A stretch of 64,000 nt of DNA, taken from NCBI RefSeq assembly GCF_029218125.1, contig NZ_JARFXX010000002.1:186001-250000 (forward strand). Direction: 5' to 3'. Positions 49,724 through 58,674 of the stretch are shown here, piece by piece; position 1 is the first letter of the stretch, and each line of letters opens with the position of its first letter. The position numbers were made by a program, and so were the translations under genes. Under the pieces are notes generated by a model. That model saw only the letters and a program-made list of their open reading frames with translations. It was not told the DNA's origin and searched no databases. This stretch comes from Oscillibacter faecalis_A (GTDB lineage Bacteria; Bacillota; Clostridia; Oscillospirales; Oscillospiraceae).

Positions 49724-51304
49724 ATGGCAAATTTAGAAGAAGAAATTTCCCGGCGGCGGACTTTCGCCATCATTTCTCACCCGGACGCCGGTAAGACCAC
49801 ACTGACGGAAAAATTCCTGCTCTACGGCGGTGCTATCGCACAGGCCGGCGAGGTTAAGGGCAAGCGGGCCAAGGCCGCCACCTCCGACTGGATGGAGATT
49901 GAAAAGCAGCGCGGCATTTCCGTCACCAGCTCCGTCATGCAGTTCCAGCATAACGGCTTCTGCATCAACATTCTGGATACCCCTGGCCATCAGGACTTCT
50001 CCGAGGACACCTACCGGACCCTGATGGCTGCCGACAGCGCCGTGATGGTCATTGACGGTGCCAAGGGCGTGGAGCCCCAGACCCGGAAGCTGTTCAAGGT
50101 CTGCGCCCTGCGGCATATTCCTATTTTCACCTTCATCAATAAAATGGACCGCGAGACCCGTGACCCTCTGGAGCTGTGCGAGGAGGTGGAGCGGGAACTG
50201 GGCATCGACACCTACGCTATGAACTGGCCCATCGGCTGCGGCAAGGAGTTTCAGGGCGTCTATGACAGGGAAAAGCAGCGGATTTTGTTCTTCTCCGGCG
50301 AGACCCGGGGCAAGAAGGTCAACTCCGTGGAGGTGGCGCTGGAGGACCCGTCGCTGGACGAAATGCTGGGCGCGGAAAAGGCTGCTACCCTCCGGGACGA
50401 GGTGGAGCTGCTGGGTGCCGGCAGGGACTTTGACATGAAGGCTGTGCGGAACGGAACGCTGTCCCCGGTGTTCTTCGGCTCCGCCCTGACCACCTTCGGC
50501 GTGGAGCCGTTTTTGGAGGAATTTCTCCGTATGACCACACCGCCGCTGCCCCGCGTCAGCGATGAGGGCGAGGTAGATGTGTTCTCCCCGGATTTCTCCG
50601 CGTTCGTATTCAAAATTCAGGCCAACATGAACAAGGCCCACCGGGACCGGCTGGCGTTTATGCGAATCTGCTCCGGCAAGTTCGAGCGGGACACGGAGTA
50701 TTACCACGTCCAGTCCGGCAAAAAACTGCGGCTCAGTCAGCCCCAGACCATGATGGCCGCGGAGCGCGAGATCGTGGAGGAGGCCTATGCCGGCGACATC
50801 ATCGGCGTATTCGATCCGGGCCTGTTCTCTATCGGCGATACCATCACCGTTCCGGGCAAGAAGTTCCGCTATTCCGGTATCCCCACCTTTGAGCCGGAGC
50901 ATTTTATGCGTGTCAGCCCCAAGGACACCATGAAGCGCAAGCAGTTCATCAAGGGCACGGAGCAGATCGCGCAGGAGGGTGCCATCCAGATCTTCAAAAT
51001 TCCCGGCGCGGGTCTGGAGGAGGTCATTGTCGGCGTGGTGGGTACACTGCAATTCGATGTGTTTGAGTATCGCATGAAAAACGAGTATGGCGTGGACCTG
51101 CGGATGAGCAGCCTGCCCTATGACCATCTGCGGCTCATTGAATCCATGGACTGCCACCCCGATGAGATCGTGCTGTGCACTGGCGCCGCCGTGCTTCAGG
51201 ATTTCCGGGACCGCTATCTGCTGGCCTTTGACGGTGAGTGGTCCATCGGCTTCCTCACCAAGCACAATCCCGGCATGGTGCTGGCGGACTCCCTGTCCGT
51301 GTAA
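49724..51304 (+). CDS. prfC: Peptide chain release factor 3
   Basis: A 526-residue translational GTPase recycling RF1/RF2. G motifs: SHPDAGKTT, DTPGHQDFS, INKMDRE. The RF3-specific domain 2-3 follows. Start ATG 49724 has CAGGAGG; the in-frame TTG at 49655 coincides with the -35 element and is rejected. Confidence 0.96.
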   Translation: MANLEEEISRRRTFAIISHPDAGKTTLTEKFLLYGGAIAQAGEVKGKRAKAATSDWMEIEKQRGISVTSSVMQFQHNGFCINILDTPGHQDFSEDTYRTLMAADSAVMVIDGAKGVEPQTRKLFKVCALRHIPIFTFINKMDRETRDPLELCEEVERELGIDTYAMNWPIGCGKEFQGVYDREKQRILFFSGETRGKKVNSVEVALEDPSLDEMLGAEKAATLRDEVELLGAGRDFDMKAVRNGTLSPVFFGSALTTFGVEPFLEEFLRMTTPPLPRVSDEGEVDVFSPDFSAFVFKIQANMNKAHRDRLAFMRICSGKFERDTEYYHVQSGKKLRLSQPQTMMAAEREIVEEAYAGDIIGVFDPGLFSIGDTITVPGKKFRYSGIPTFEPEHFMRVSPKDTMKRKQFIKGTEQIAQEGAIQIFKIPGAGLEEVIVGVVGTLQFDVFEYRMKNEYGVDLRMSSLPYDHLRLIESMDCHPDEIVLCTGAAVLQDFRDRYLLAFDGEWSIGFLTKHNPGMVLADSLSV

Positions 51305-51335
51305 ATCAGGAACACTGTATATTATATGGTATATC

Positions 51336-51371
51336 GAACGGCCGGAACATACAGAACGTCCGGCCGTTCTG
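51336..51371 (+). terminator. Hairpin after prfC
   Basis: Ten-bp stem GAACGGCCGG (51336-51345) with CCGGCCGTTC (51360-51369), and an alternative inner pairing AGAACG/CGTTCT. No clear T run. Probable terminator or attenuator. Confidence 0.5.
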
Positions 51372-51476
51372 TTAGATGCCGATACTCATTTGAGGCGGCT
51401 TTGACCGCTTTTTGTGCGTTTGCGCGGGGAAGGATAGCATTTCCTCGAAAAAATATAAAAAAATCCAAAAAAGCTC

Positions 51477-51505
51477 TTGACATTCCGCCCCTTATCCAGT
51501 ATGAT
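51477..51505 (+). promoter_or_regulatory. Promoter of the S10 operon
   Basis: Consensus TTGACA (51477-51482), 17-bp spacer, TATGAT (51500-51505), preceded by A-rich DNA (an UP-like tract, 51449-51472). Confidence 0.92.
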
Positions 51506-51511
51506 AATCAG

Positions 51512-51781
51512 GTCCGCGTGATGGGCTTGCCTCTTTGCGCGTCAATGCGATGAACCGGGAGATTGCTCCGCAAGGAGGTAACTTCCGGGGAGTATGTCCG
51601 ATAATCGGGCGGCTGAGAAGGTCCTGCACGCAGCGTAGATCGCCGTGCCATGGACGAGTACCGGCCCTGTGCCGGTATTTTTCATGAGCAGGAATGATAC
51701 GCACGGTTAAGCGTACAGAAAATTCTCGCCGTAGGTCGTCGAGACCCGCACAACAACCTACGAAATTTGGAGGAAACAACA
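51512..51781 (+). promoter_or_regulatory. Structured 5' leader of the S10 operon with attenuator
   Basis: About 270 nt between the promoter and rpsJ with no gene. At 51659-51682 TACCGGC pairs with GCCGGTA around CCTGT and runs into five T, a terminator-type hairpin inside the leader. Earlier, paired elements include GGGAGATTGCTCC-type stems. It probably regulates the operon by attenuation; the ligand (a ribosomal protein such as L4) is inference. Confidence 0.7.
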
Positions 51782-52093
51782 ATGGCACAGAAAGAAATGA
51801 TCCGCATCCGCCTCAAGGCCTATGATCATCAGGTCATCGACCAGAGCGCTGAGAAGATCGTGGAGACCGCCAAGCGCACCGGCGCTCAGGTTTCCGGTCC
51901 CATCCCCCTGCCCACCAAGAAGGAGGTTGTCACCATCCTTCGCGCTGTTCATAAGTACAAGGACAGCCGTGAGCAGTTCGAACGCCGCACGCACAAGCGC
52001 CTCATCGACATCAGCAACTCCTCTCCCAAGACTGTGGAGGCCCTGATGGCTCTGGAGCTGCCTGCCGGTGTGGAGATCGAGATCAAGCTGTGA
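51782..52093 (+). CDS. rpsJ: 30S ribosomal protein S10
   Basis: 103 residues, IRIRLKAYDHQVIDQSAEKIV and the GPIPLPTKKE signature. GGAGG precedes ATG 51782. Also the NusE antitermination partner. First gene of the ribosomal supercluster. Confidence 0.98.
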   Translation: MAQKEMIRIRLKAYDHQVIDQSAEKIVETAKRTGAQVSGPIPLPTKKEVVTILRAVHKYKDSREQFERRTHKRLIDISNSSPKTVEALMALELPAGVEIEIKL

Positions 52094-52249
52094 TCCCTGC
52101 GGTCACAAATCCAAATCCCTCGCACATTATTCCAATGTTTGCTCACCCAATCGTCCGCGTCCATGCGTGAGGCGGACAGGGTCATGTCGGCAGAGCAATG
52201 CGGGCTTCCGTATCTAAGCCGACCAATAACCTAACAGGAGGAAATACAC
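52094..52249 (+). promoter_or_regulatory. rpsJ-rplC spacer with two hairpins
   Basis: A 156-bp gap, long for this cluster, containing GTCCGC (52153) paired with GCGGAC (52172) and GTCGGC (52186) paired with GCCGAC (52218). No promoter recognised. Possible regulatory or processing site. Confidence 0.45.
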
Positions 52250-52969
52250 ATGAAGGCAATCATCGGCAAAAAAGTGGGCATGTCCCAGATTTTTGACGAG
52301 AACGGCCACGTGATCCCCGTCACCGTCATTGAGGCGGGACCCTGCACGGTCGTTCAAAAGAAGACTTCCGAAAAGGAAGGCTACAATGCGGTTCAGCTTG
52401 GCTTCGAGGATGTTGCCGAGAAGAAGCTGACCAAGGGAGAGATGGGCCACCTGAACAAGGCTGGCGTGTCTCCCAAGAAGCACCTGCGCGAATTTGACCT
52501 TGACAACGCTGCTGAGCTGAACATCGGCGACATCGTGAAGGCCGATACCTTTGCTGCCGGCGACTTCGTTGATATCACCGGTATCAGCAAGGGCCACGGC
52601 TATCAGGGTGTTATCAAGCGCTGGGGCGCACAGCGCACCCCCACCAGCCACGGCGGCGGCCCTGTTCACCGTCACGCCGGCTCCATGGGCTCCTCTACCG
52701 ATCCTTCCCGCATCTTCAAGGGCAAGATCGGCGCCGGCCACATGGGCGTGGATCAGGTGACTGTCCAGAACCTCTCCGTTGTGAAGGTTGATCCCGAGCT
52801 GAATATGCTGGTTGTCTGCGGTGCCGTTCCCGGCCCCAAGGGCGGTCTCGTGACCATCAAGTCCACCGTTAAGGTCCACAAGGTCAAGCAGGCCGGCGCT
52901 GACATCAGCAAGAACCCGCAGAAGGCTTCCGGCCGCAACCCGCAGAAGGCTTCCGCAAGAAACAAGTAA
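52250..52969 (+). CDS. rplC: 50S ribosomal protein L3
   Basis: 239 residues; GKKVGMSQIFDENG start, HGGGPVHRHAGSMG finger. The C-terminus carries an extra tail with two copies of NPQKASxRN, longer than most L3 (about 210). CAGGAGG precedes the ATG. Confidence 0.97.
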   Translation: MKAIIGKKVGMSQIFDENGHVIPVTVIEAGPCTVVQKKTSEKEGYNAVQLGFEDVAEKKLTKGEMGHLNKAGVSPKKHLREFDLDNAAELNIGDIVKADTFAAGDFVDITGISKGHGYQGVIKRWGAQRTPTSHGGGPVHRHAGSMGSSTDPSRIFKGKIGAGHMGVDQVTVQNLSVVKVDPELNMLVVCGAVPGPKGGLVTIKSTVKVHKVKQAGADISKNPQKASGRNPQKASARNK

Positions 52970-52987
52970 GAAAGGGGTGCTTAAATA

Positions 52988-53611
52988 ATGTCTTCCATGA
53001 AAGTTTTGAACATGGCCGGCGCAGAAGTCGGTACCGTGGAACTCAGCGACGCGATTTTTGGCATCGAGCCCAATCCCGTTGTTGTGCATGAGGTTGTGAA
53101 GAACCACCTCGCAAATTGCAGACAGGGCACCCAGAGCGCCCTCACCCGCGCCGAGGTTTCCGGCGGCGGCAGAAAGCCTTGGCGCCAGAAGGGCACCGGC
53201 CACGCCCGTCAGGGCAGCACCCGTGCTCCCCAGTGGACCCACGGCGGCATCGTGTTCGCTCCCAAGCCCCGGGATTACAGCTATGTGCTCAACAAGAAGG
53301 TCAAGCGCCTTGCGCTGAAGTCCGTCCTGTCCGCCAAGGTTGCCGAGGGCAAGCTGGTGGTCATCGACTCCATTAAGATGGACGCCATCAAGACTGCTGA
53401 CTTCCGCAAGTTCCTGACCGCTGTCAATGTGGACGGTAAGGCCGTTGTCATCACCCCCGCGGTGGACACTGTTGTGGTCAAGAGCGCCCGCAATATCCCC
53501 GGCGTTGTGACCACCGCTGCCGACCTGCTGAACGTTTATGACATCATCAACGCACAGTACCTTGTGGTGGATCAGAACGCTCTGGCCAAGATCGAGGAGG
53601 TGTACGCATAA
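52988..53611 (+). CDS. rplD: 50S ribosomal protein L4
   Basis: 207 residues; QGTQSALTRAEVSGGGRKPWRQKGTGHARQGS extended loop present. L4 is an autoregulator in several bacteria. The stop overlaps the rplW start. Confidence 0.97.
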   Translation: MSSMKVLNMAGAEVGTVELSDAIFGIEPNPVVVHEVVKNHLANCRQGTQSALTRAEVSGGGRKPWRQKGTGHARQGSTRAPQWTHGGIVFAPKPRDYSYVLNKKVKRLALKSVLSAKVAEGKLVVIDSIKMDAIKTADFRKFLTAVNVDGKAVVITPAVDTVVVKSARNIPGVVTTAADLLNVYDIINAQYLVVDQNALAKIEEVYA

Positions 53612-53904
53612 TGACCGCTTACGATATTGTCATTCGTCCCATCATCACCGAGCGCGCCATGGCCGGTACCGCCGACAAGAAGTACGTCTTCGAGGTGGCA
53701 AAGTCCGCTGGCAAGATCGAGATCAAGAAGGCTGTTGAGGAGATCTTCGGCGTGAAGGTCGCTTCCGTCAACACCCTGAACGTCATGGCCAAGGCCAAGC
53801 GTATGGGCGCCGGCCGTCCCGGCACCACCCGTGCGTGGAAAAAGGCCTATGTGACCCTGACCGCTGATTCTAAGACCATCGAGTTCTTCGAAGGCATGGT
53901 CTAA
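53611..53904 (+). CDS. rplW: 50S ribosomal protein L23
   Basis: 97 residues; YDIVIRPIITERAM start and KKAVEEIFGVKVASVNTLN. Exit-tunnel protein that docks SRP and trigger factor. Confidence 0.97.
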   Translation: MTAYDIVIRPIITERAMAGTADKKYVFEVAKSAGKIEIKKAVEEIFGVKVASVNTLNVMAKAKRMGAGRPGTTRAWKKAYVTLTADSKTIEFFEGMV

Positions 53905-53921
53905 GGAAGGAGTAAAGCAGA

Positions 53922-54755
53922 ATGTCTATTAAAACTTTTAAGCCGACGACTCCTTCCCGCCGTCAGATGACGGTCTCCGGTTTCGACGGCATTGACAAGA
54001 AGGCCCGTCCCGAGGCCTCTCTGGTCGAGCCCCTGAAGAAGCACGCCGGCCGCAACAGCTACGGCCGTATCACCGTCCGTCATCGCGGCGGCGGCAACAA
54101 GCGCAAGTATCGTATCATCGACTTCAAGCGCGACAAGATGGGCTCTGCCACCGTGCTGCGTCTGGAGTATGACCCCAACCGCAGCGCCAACATCGCCCTC
54201 ATCGAGTATGAGGATGGCGAGAAGCGTTACATTCTGGCGCCTGTCGGCCTGAAGGCCGGTCACAAGATCATGACCGGTCCCGATGCCGATATCCTGCCCG
54301 GCAACGCGCTGCCCATTGCCAACATCCCTGTTGGTACTGTTATCCACAACATCGAGCTGCATCCCGGCAACGGTGCTCAGTTGGTCCGTGCCGCCGGCAC
54401 CTCCGCTCAGCTCATGGCTAAGGAAGGCTCCGACGCTCAGATTCGTATGCCCTCCGGCGAGGTCCGCATCGTGCGTACCAACTGCTACGCCACCATCGGC
54501 CAGGTCGGCAACATCGAGCATGAGAACATCAACATCGGCAAGGCCGGCCGTAAGCGTCACATGGGTTGGCGTCCCACCGTCCGCGGTTCTGTCATGAACC
54601 CCAATGACCACCCCCATGGCGGCGGCGAGGGCCGCGCCCCTGTCGGCCGTCCCGGCCCTGTGACTCCTTGGGGCAAGCCCGCTCTGGGTTACAAGACCCG
54701 CAAGGGCAAGAACCCCACCAACAAGTTCATCGTCAAGCGGCGTAACGAGAAGTAA
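53922..54755 (+). CDS. rplB: 50S ribosomal protein L2
   Basis: 277 residues; GRITVRHRGGGNKRKYR and the C-terminal NPNDHPHGGGEGR region near the peptidyl transferase centre. AAGGAGT site. Confidence 0.98.
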   Translation: MSIKTFKPTTPSRRQMTVSGFDGIDKKARPEASLVEPLKKHAGRNSYGRITVRHRGGGNKRKYRIIDFKRDKMGSATVLRLEYDPNRSANIALIEYEDGEKRYILAPVGLKAGHKIMTGPDADILPGNALPIANIPVGTVIHNIELHPGNGAQLVRAAGTSAQLMAKEGSDAQIRMPSGEVRIVRTNCYATIGQVGNIEHENINIGKAGRKRHMGWRPTVRGSVMNPNDHPHGGGEGRAPVGRPGPVTPWGKPALGYKTRKGKNPTNKFIVKRRNEK

Positions 54756-54767
54756 GGAGGCAGGAAT

Positions 54768-55031
54768 ATGAGCAGATCTATTAAGAAAGGCCCTTATGTT
54801 GCCCCTGAGCTTCTCAAGCGCATCGAGGCAATGAATGAGAAGAACGAGAAGAAGGTCCTCAAGACCTGGAGCCGCAGCTCCACCATCTTCCCCGCCTTCG
54901 TCGGCCACACCATCGCTGTCCATGATGGCCGGAAGCACGTGCCCGTGTATGTCCAGGAGGACATGGTCGGCCACAAGCTGGGTGAGTTTGCTCCCACCCG
55001 TACCTTCCGCGGCCATGCCAAGGATAAATAA
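54768..55031 (+). CDS. rpsS: 30S ribosomal protein S19
   Basis: 87 residues; SRSIKKGPYVAPELLKRI, then WSRSSTIFPAFVGHTIAVHDGRKHVPV. AAGGAGG site. Confidence 0.97.
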   Translation: MSRSIKKGPYVAPELLKRIEAMNEKNEKKVLKTWSRSSTIFPAFVGHTIAVHDGRKHVPVYVQEDMVGHKLGEFAPTRTFRGHAKDK

Positions 55032-55050
55032 TTGAAGGAGGATGCTGAAC

Positions 55051-55395
55051 ATGGAAAACAAGACTGCTAAAGCGTATCTGCGCTATGTCCGCATCTCTCC
55101 CCGCAAGGTTCAGATCGTATGCGACCTGATCCGCGGCAAGAATGTCGGAACCGCTATGGCCATTCTGGCCCAGACTCCCAAGTCTGCTTCCGAGCCCCTG
55201 ACGAAGCTGCTGAAGTCTGCCGTTGCTAATGCCGAGAACAACTTCGGCATGGACCCCGCCAAGCTGGTGGTGTCTGAGGTGTTCGCCACCCCCGGCCCCA
55301 TCCTCAAGCGTATGATGCCCCGGGCTCAGGGCCGCGCTTATCGCATCAACAAGCGCACTTCTCACGTCACCATCGCCGTGACGGAAAAGGCATAA
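55051..55395 (+). CDS. rplV: 50S ribosomal protein L22
   Basis: 114 residues; YVRISPRKVQIVCDLIRGK and the tunnel loop MMPRAQGRAYRINKRTSH. GGAGG is nine bases before ATG 55051, so the in-frame ATG at 55042 is rejected as too close. Confidence 0.97.
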   Translation: MENKTAKAYLRYVRISPRKVQIVCDLIRGKNVGTAMAILAQTPKSASEPLTKLLKSAVANAENNFGMDPAKLVVSEVFATPGPILKRMMPRAQGRAYRINKRTSHVTIAVTEKA

Positions 55396-55414
55396 GAAAG
55401 GGAGGAGACAGTTT

Positions 55415-56302
55415 ATGGGACAGAAAGTAAATCCCCATGGCCTTCGGGTCGGCGTCATCAAAGACTGGGATTCCCGTTGGTATGCCAGTGAAGAGAAGGT
55501 CGGCGACCTGATCGTCGAGGATCAGAAGATCCGCAAGTATCTCAAGAAGACCCTGTACGGTGCCGGCGTTCCCAAGATTGAGATCGAGCGCAGCAATGAC
55601 ACCGTTACCATCTACCTGCACTGCGCCCGTCCCGGTGTTGTCATCGGCAAGGGCGGTGAGCAGATCGAGCAGTATCGTCTGGCTGTGGAGAAGATGATCG
55701 GCAAGAAGGTCAAGCTGAACATCGTTGAGGTCCGCAATCCCGATATGAACGCTCAGCTTGTGGCTGAGAACATCGCCCAGCAGCTGGAGAAGCGTATTTC
55801 TCACCGCCGCGCCATGAAGAATGCCATGGCCCGCGCCATGCGCGCTGGCGCCAAGGGCATCAAGTGCTGCTGCTCCGGACGTCTGGGCGGCCGCGAGATC
55901 GCCGGCGTTGAGCATTATCACGAGGGCACCATCCCCCTGCAGACCATCCGTGCCGACATTGAGTACGGCTTTGCGGAGGCTGCCACCACCTTTGGCCGTA
56001 TCGGCGTGAAGGTGTGGATCTACAAGGGCGAGGTCCTCTCTCAGACCCTGCGTACCACCCCCCGCACCATGGACACCTCCAAGCCCTATCAGGAGCGTCG
56101 TGAGCGTCGTCCTCGCCGTGACGGCGACCGTCGGGGCGGTTTCGGCGGTGACCGCCGCAACGGCGGCTTCAACCGCGACCGTCAGAATGGCGGCTTCAAC
56201 CGTCAGGGCGGTGCCGATCGTCGCCCTCAGGGCGGCTTCCGGCCCAACACCAATCGTCCCGCTGCTCCCGCAGCCCCCGCTAAGGAAGGAGGAGCCAACT
56301 AA
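55415..56302 (+). CDS. rpsC: 30S ribosomal protein S3 with RG-rich C-terminal tail
   Basis: 295 residues against the usual 210-235. The KH domain (VIGKGGEQIEQYR) and S3-C domain (GAKGIKCCCSGRLGGREIA) are normal. About 70 extra C-terminal residues form a disordered Arg/Gly/Asn/Asp tail with GGF repeats (GGFGGDRRNGGFNRDRQN-like) and a final Pro/Ala stretch. The rplP start overlaps its stop. Confidence 0.97.
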   Translation: MGQKVNPHGLRVGVIKDWDSRWYASEEKVGDLIVEDQKIRKYLKKTLYGAGVPKIEIERSNDTVTIYLHCARPGVVIGKGGEQIEQYRLAVEKMIGKKVKLNIVEVRNPDMNAQLVAENIAQQLEKRISHRRAMKNAMARAMRAGAKGIKCCCSGRLGGREIAGVEHYHEGTIPLQTIRADIEYGFAEAATTFGRIGVKVWIYKGEVLSQTLRTTPRTMDTSKPYQERRERRPRRDGDRRGGFGGDRRNGGFNRDRQNGGFNRQGGADRRPQGGFRPNTNRPAAPAAPAKEGGAN

Positions 56303-56724
56303 TGTTAATGCCGAAGAGAGTCAAGTTCCGCCGTATGCAGCGGGGCCGTATGACTGGTAAAGCCACCCGCGGCAACACCGTTGCCTACGGTGAGTATGGC
56401 CTGATGGCCCTTGAGCCCGGCTGGGTCAAGAGCAACCAGATCGAGGCCGCCCGTATCGCCATGACCCGTTACACCAAGCGTGGCGGTCAGGTTTGGATCA
56501 AGATCTTCCCCGACAAGTCCGTGACCATGCGTGCCGCCGACTCCCGAATGGGTTCCGGTAAAGGTACGCCTGAGTACTGGGTTGCCGTGGTGAAGCCCCA
56601 GCGTATCATGTTTGAGATTGCCGGTGTCCCCGAGGAGACCGCCCGCGAGGCTCTGCGTCTGGCCAGCCACAAGCTGCCCATCAAGACGAAGATCGTTGCC
56701 CGCACCGAGGAAGCAGGTGAGTAA
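56302..56724 (+). CDS. rplP: 50S ribosomal protein L16
   Basis: 140 residues; MLMPKRVKFRRMQRGRM start, RMGSGKGTPEYWVAVVKPQ. ATG 56302 overlaps the rpsC stop; GGAGGA lies upstream. Confidence 0.97.
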   Translation: MLMPKRVKFRRMQRGRMTGKATRGNTVAYGEYGLMALEPGWVKSNQIEAARIAMTRYTKRGGQVWIKIFPDKSVTMRAADSRMGSGKGTPEYWVAVVKPQRIMFEIAGVPEETAREALRLASHKLPIKTKIVARTEEAGE

Positions 56725-56725
56725 G

Positions 56726-56926
56726 ATGAAGGCAAATGAAATCCGTAAGATGAATGCCGAGCAGCTCAACGAGAAGCTGACCGGCCTGAAGAAGGACCTG
56801 TTCATGCTCCGGATGCAGCACGCAACCAATCAGCTGGACAATCCTGTTAAGATCCGTGAAGTGAAGCACGATATTGCCCGAGTCAAGACCGTGCTGGCGG
56901 AGCTCGCCGCTTCCGATAAGCAGTAA
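56726..56926 (+). CDS. rpmC: 50S ribosomal protein L29
   Basis: 66 residues; MKANEIRKMNAEQLNEKL and LDNPVKIREVKHDIARVKT. It starts one base after the rplP stop, with AGGTGA inside rplP. Confidence 0.96.
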   Translation: MKANEIRKMNAEQLNEKLTGLKKDLFMLRMQHATNQLDNPVKIREVKHDIARVKTVLAELAASDKQ

Positions 56927-56943
56927 GAAGGAGGGAAACGAGA

Positions 56944-57207
56944 ATGAACGAAGTTAGAACTTCCTCCCGCAAGACCCGGGTAGGCAAAGTCGTTTCCGAC
57001 AAGATGGATAAGACCGTGGTTGTGGCTGTGTCCGACCGTGTCGCCCATCCTCTGTACAAGAAGATCGTCGGCCGCACCTATAAGCTGAAGGCCCACGATG
57101 AAACCAATGCCTGCGGTATCGGCGATACCGTGAAGGTGATGGAGACCCGCCCCCTGTCCAAGGACAAGCGTTGGCGCGTGGTCGAGATCATCGAGAAGGC
57201 GAAGTAA
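56944..57207 (+). CDS. rpsQ: 30S ribosomal protein S17
   Basis: 87 residues; RKTRVGKVVSDKMDKTVVVAV and ETRPLSKDKRWRVVEI. Good GGAGG site. Confidence 0.97.
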   Translation: MNEVRTSSRKTRVGKVVSDKMDKTVVVAVSDRVAHPLYKKIVGRTYKLKAHDETNACGIGDTVKVMETRPLSKDKRWRVVEIIEKAK

Positions 57208-57219
57208 GGAGGTGCCAGT

Positions 57220-57588
57220 ATGATTCAGCAGGAAAGCTATCTGAAGGTTGCCGACAATACCGGCGCCAAGGAGATCAAGTGCATCCGTGTTCTGGGCGGT
57301 TCCACCCGGAAGTTCGGCAATATCGGTGATGTCATCGTGGCTTCTGTCCGTAAGGCCCAGCCCGGCGGCACCGTGAAGAAGGGCGAGGTTGTCAAGGCCG
57401 TCATCGTCCGCAGCGCCAAGGGCATCCGCCGTAATGACGGTACCTATGTCCGCTTCGATGACAACGCCGCCGTTCTCATTAAGGACGATAAGAACCCCAG
57501 AGGTACCCGTATCTTTGGGCCTGTGGCTCGTGAGCTGCGCGACAAGGATTACATGAAGATCCTGTCTCTGGCTCCCGAAGTGATTTGA
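57220..57588 (+). CDS. rplN: 50S ribosomal protein L14
   Basis: 122 residues, the standard length; MIQQESYLKVADNTGAKEI start and IFGPVARELRDKDYMKILSLAPEV end. Confidence 0.98.
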   Translation: MIQQESYLKVADNTGAKEIKCIRVLGGSTRKFGNIGDVIVASVRKAQPGGTVKKGEVVKAVIVRSAKGIRRNDGTYVRFDDNAAVLIKDDKNPRGTRIFGPVARELRDKDYMKILSLAPEVI

Positions 57589-57603
57589 TGGAGGGCTCGA
57601 ACA

Positions 57604-57915
57604 ATGGCTATGAACATTAAGAAGGGCGATACCATCGTCGTCCTGTCCGGCAAGGACAAGGGCAAGCAGGGCAAGGTGCTGGGCACTGTTCCCAAGAGCA
57701 CGAAGATCGTGGCCGAGGGCATCAATATGGTGACCTGCCATGTCAAGCCCCGCCGTCAGGGCGAGGAGGGCGGCATCGTTAAGCGCGAGGCTGCCATCGC
57801 CGCCTGCAAGGTGCAGGTTGTGTGCCCCAAGTGCAAGAAGGGCACCCGTGTCGCCCACAAGATTGAGGGCGGCAAGAAGACCCGCGTGTGCAAGCACTGC
57901 GGTGCCGAGCTGTAA
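57604..57915 (+). CDS. rplX: 50S ribosomal protein L24
   Basis: 103 residues; KOW motif (IKKGDTIVVLSGKDKGKQGKV). The C-terminal part has cysteines (CPKCKKG and CKHCG) forming a zinc-ribbon-like pair. Confidence 0.97.
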   Translation: MAMNIKKGDTIVVLSGKDKGKQGKVLGTVPKSTKIVAEGINMVTCHVKPRRQGEEGGIVKREAAIAACKVQVVCPKCKKGTRVAHKIEGGKKTRVCKHCGAEL

Positions 57916-57934
57916 GAAAGGAGCGAGATAACAA

Positions 57935-58474
57935 ATGGCAAGATTGAAAGAGCAGTACAAGGCCGAAGTTGCTCCCGCTCTGATGAAGCAGTTCGGCTAC
58001 AAGTCCGTCATGCAGATTCCCAAGATCGACAAGGTTGTCATCAACGTGGGCTGCGGCGAGGCTCGTGAAAACGCAAAGGTGCTGGACAACGTTGTTGGCG
58101 ATCTGGGCAAGATCACCGGCCAGAAGGCTGTGATCACCCGCGCCCGCAAGTCCATCGCAAACTTCAAGCTCCGTGAGGAGATGCCCATCGGCGCGAAGGT
58201 CACTCTGCGCGGCGATAAGATGTGGGAGTTCCTGGACCGTCTGTTCAACGTGGCTCTGCCCCGTGTCCGAGACTTCCAGGGCATCAACCCCAACGCCTTT
58301 GATGGCCGCGGCAACTATGCTCTGGGCATCAAGGAGCAGCTGATCTTCCCCGAGATTGAGTATGACAAGATCGACAAGATCCGCGGCATGGACATCATCA
58401 TTGTCACCACCGCGAAAACCGATGAAGAGGGCCGCGCTCTGCTGCAGCAGGTTGGCGCTCCCTTCGCCCGCTAA
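57935..58474 (+). CDS. rplE: 50S ribosomal protein L5
   Basis: 179 residues; MARLKEQYKAEVAPALMKQFGY and GMDIIIVTTAKTDEEGRALL. Binds 5S rRNA. Confidence 0.98.
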   Translation: MARLKEQYKAEVAPALMKQFGYKSVMQIPKIDKVVINVGCGEARENAKVLDNVVGDLGKITGQKAVITRARKSIANFKLREEMPIGAKVTLRGDKMWEFLDRLFNVALPRVRDFQGINPNAFDGRGNYALGIKEQLIFPEIEYDKIDKIRGMDIIIVTTAKTDEEGRALLQQVGAPFAR

Positions 58475-58488
58475 GGAGGAAGACAGCA

Positions 58489-58674
58489 ATGGCAAAGACT
58501 TCTATGAAGATCAAGCAGGCCCGTCCTGCCAAGTTCTCCACCCGCAAGTATAACCGCTGCAAGCTGTGCGGCCGCCCTCATGCTTACCTCCGGAACTACG
58601 GCGTCTGCCGTATCTGCTTCCGTGAGCTGGCCTATAAGGGTGAGATCCCCGGCGTGCGGAAGGCATCCTTCTAA
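58489..58674 (+). CDS. rpsZ: 30S ribosomal protein S14 type Z
   Basis: 61 residues with the zinc site CKLC-x12-CRIC typical of type-Z S14. AAGGAGG site. A 374-bp gap follows before rpsH, unusual within the spc operon. Confidence 0.97.
   Translation: MAKTSMKIKQARPAKFSTRKYNRCKLCGRPHAYLRNYGVCRICFRELAYKGEIPGVRKASF

Noticed and set aside
51610..51650. TPP-riboswitch-like strings (GGCTGAGA and later CAGCGTAG) in the S10 leader
   Set aside because: The other conserved TPP strings (ACCTGAT and GGTAATACC-type) are missing and the gene context is ribosomal, so it is probably chance.
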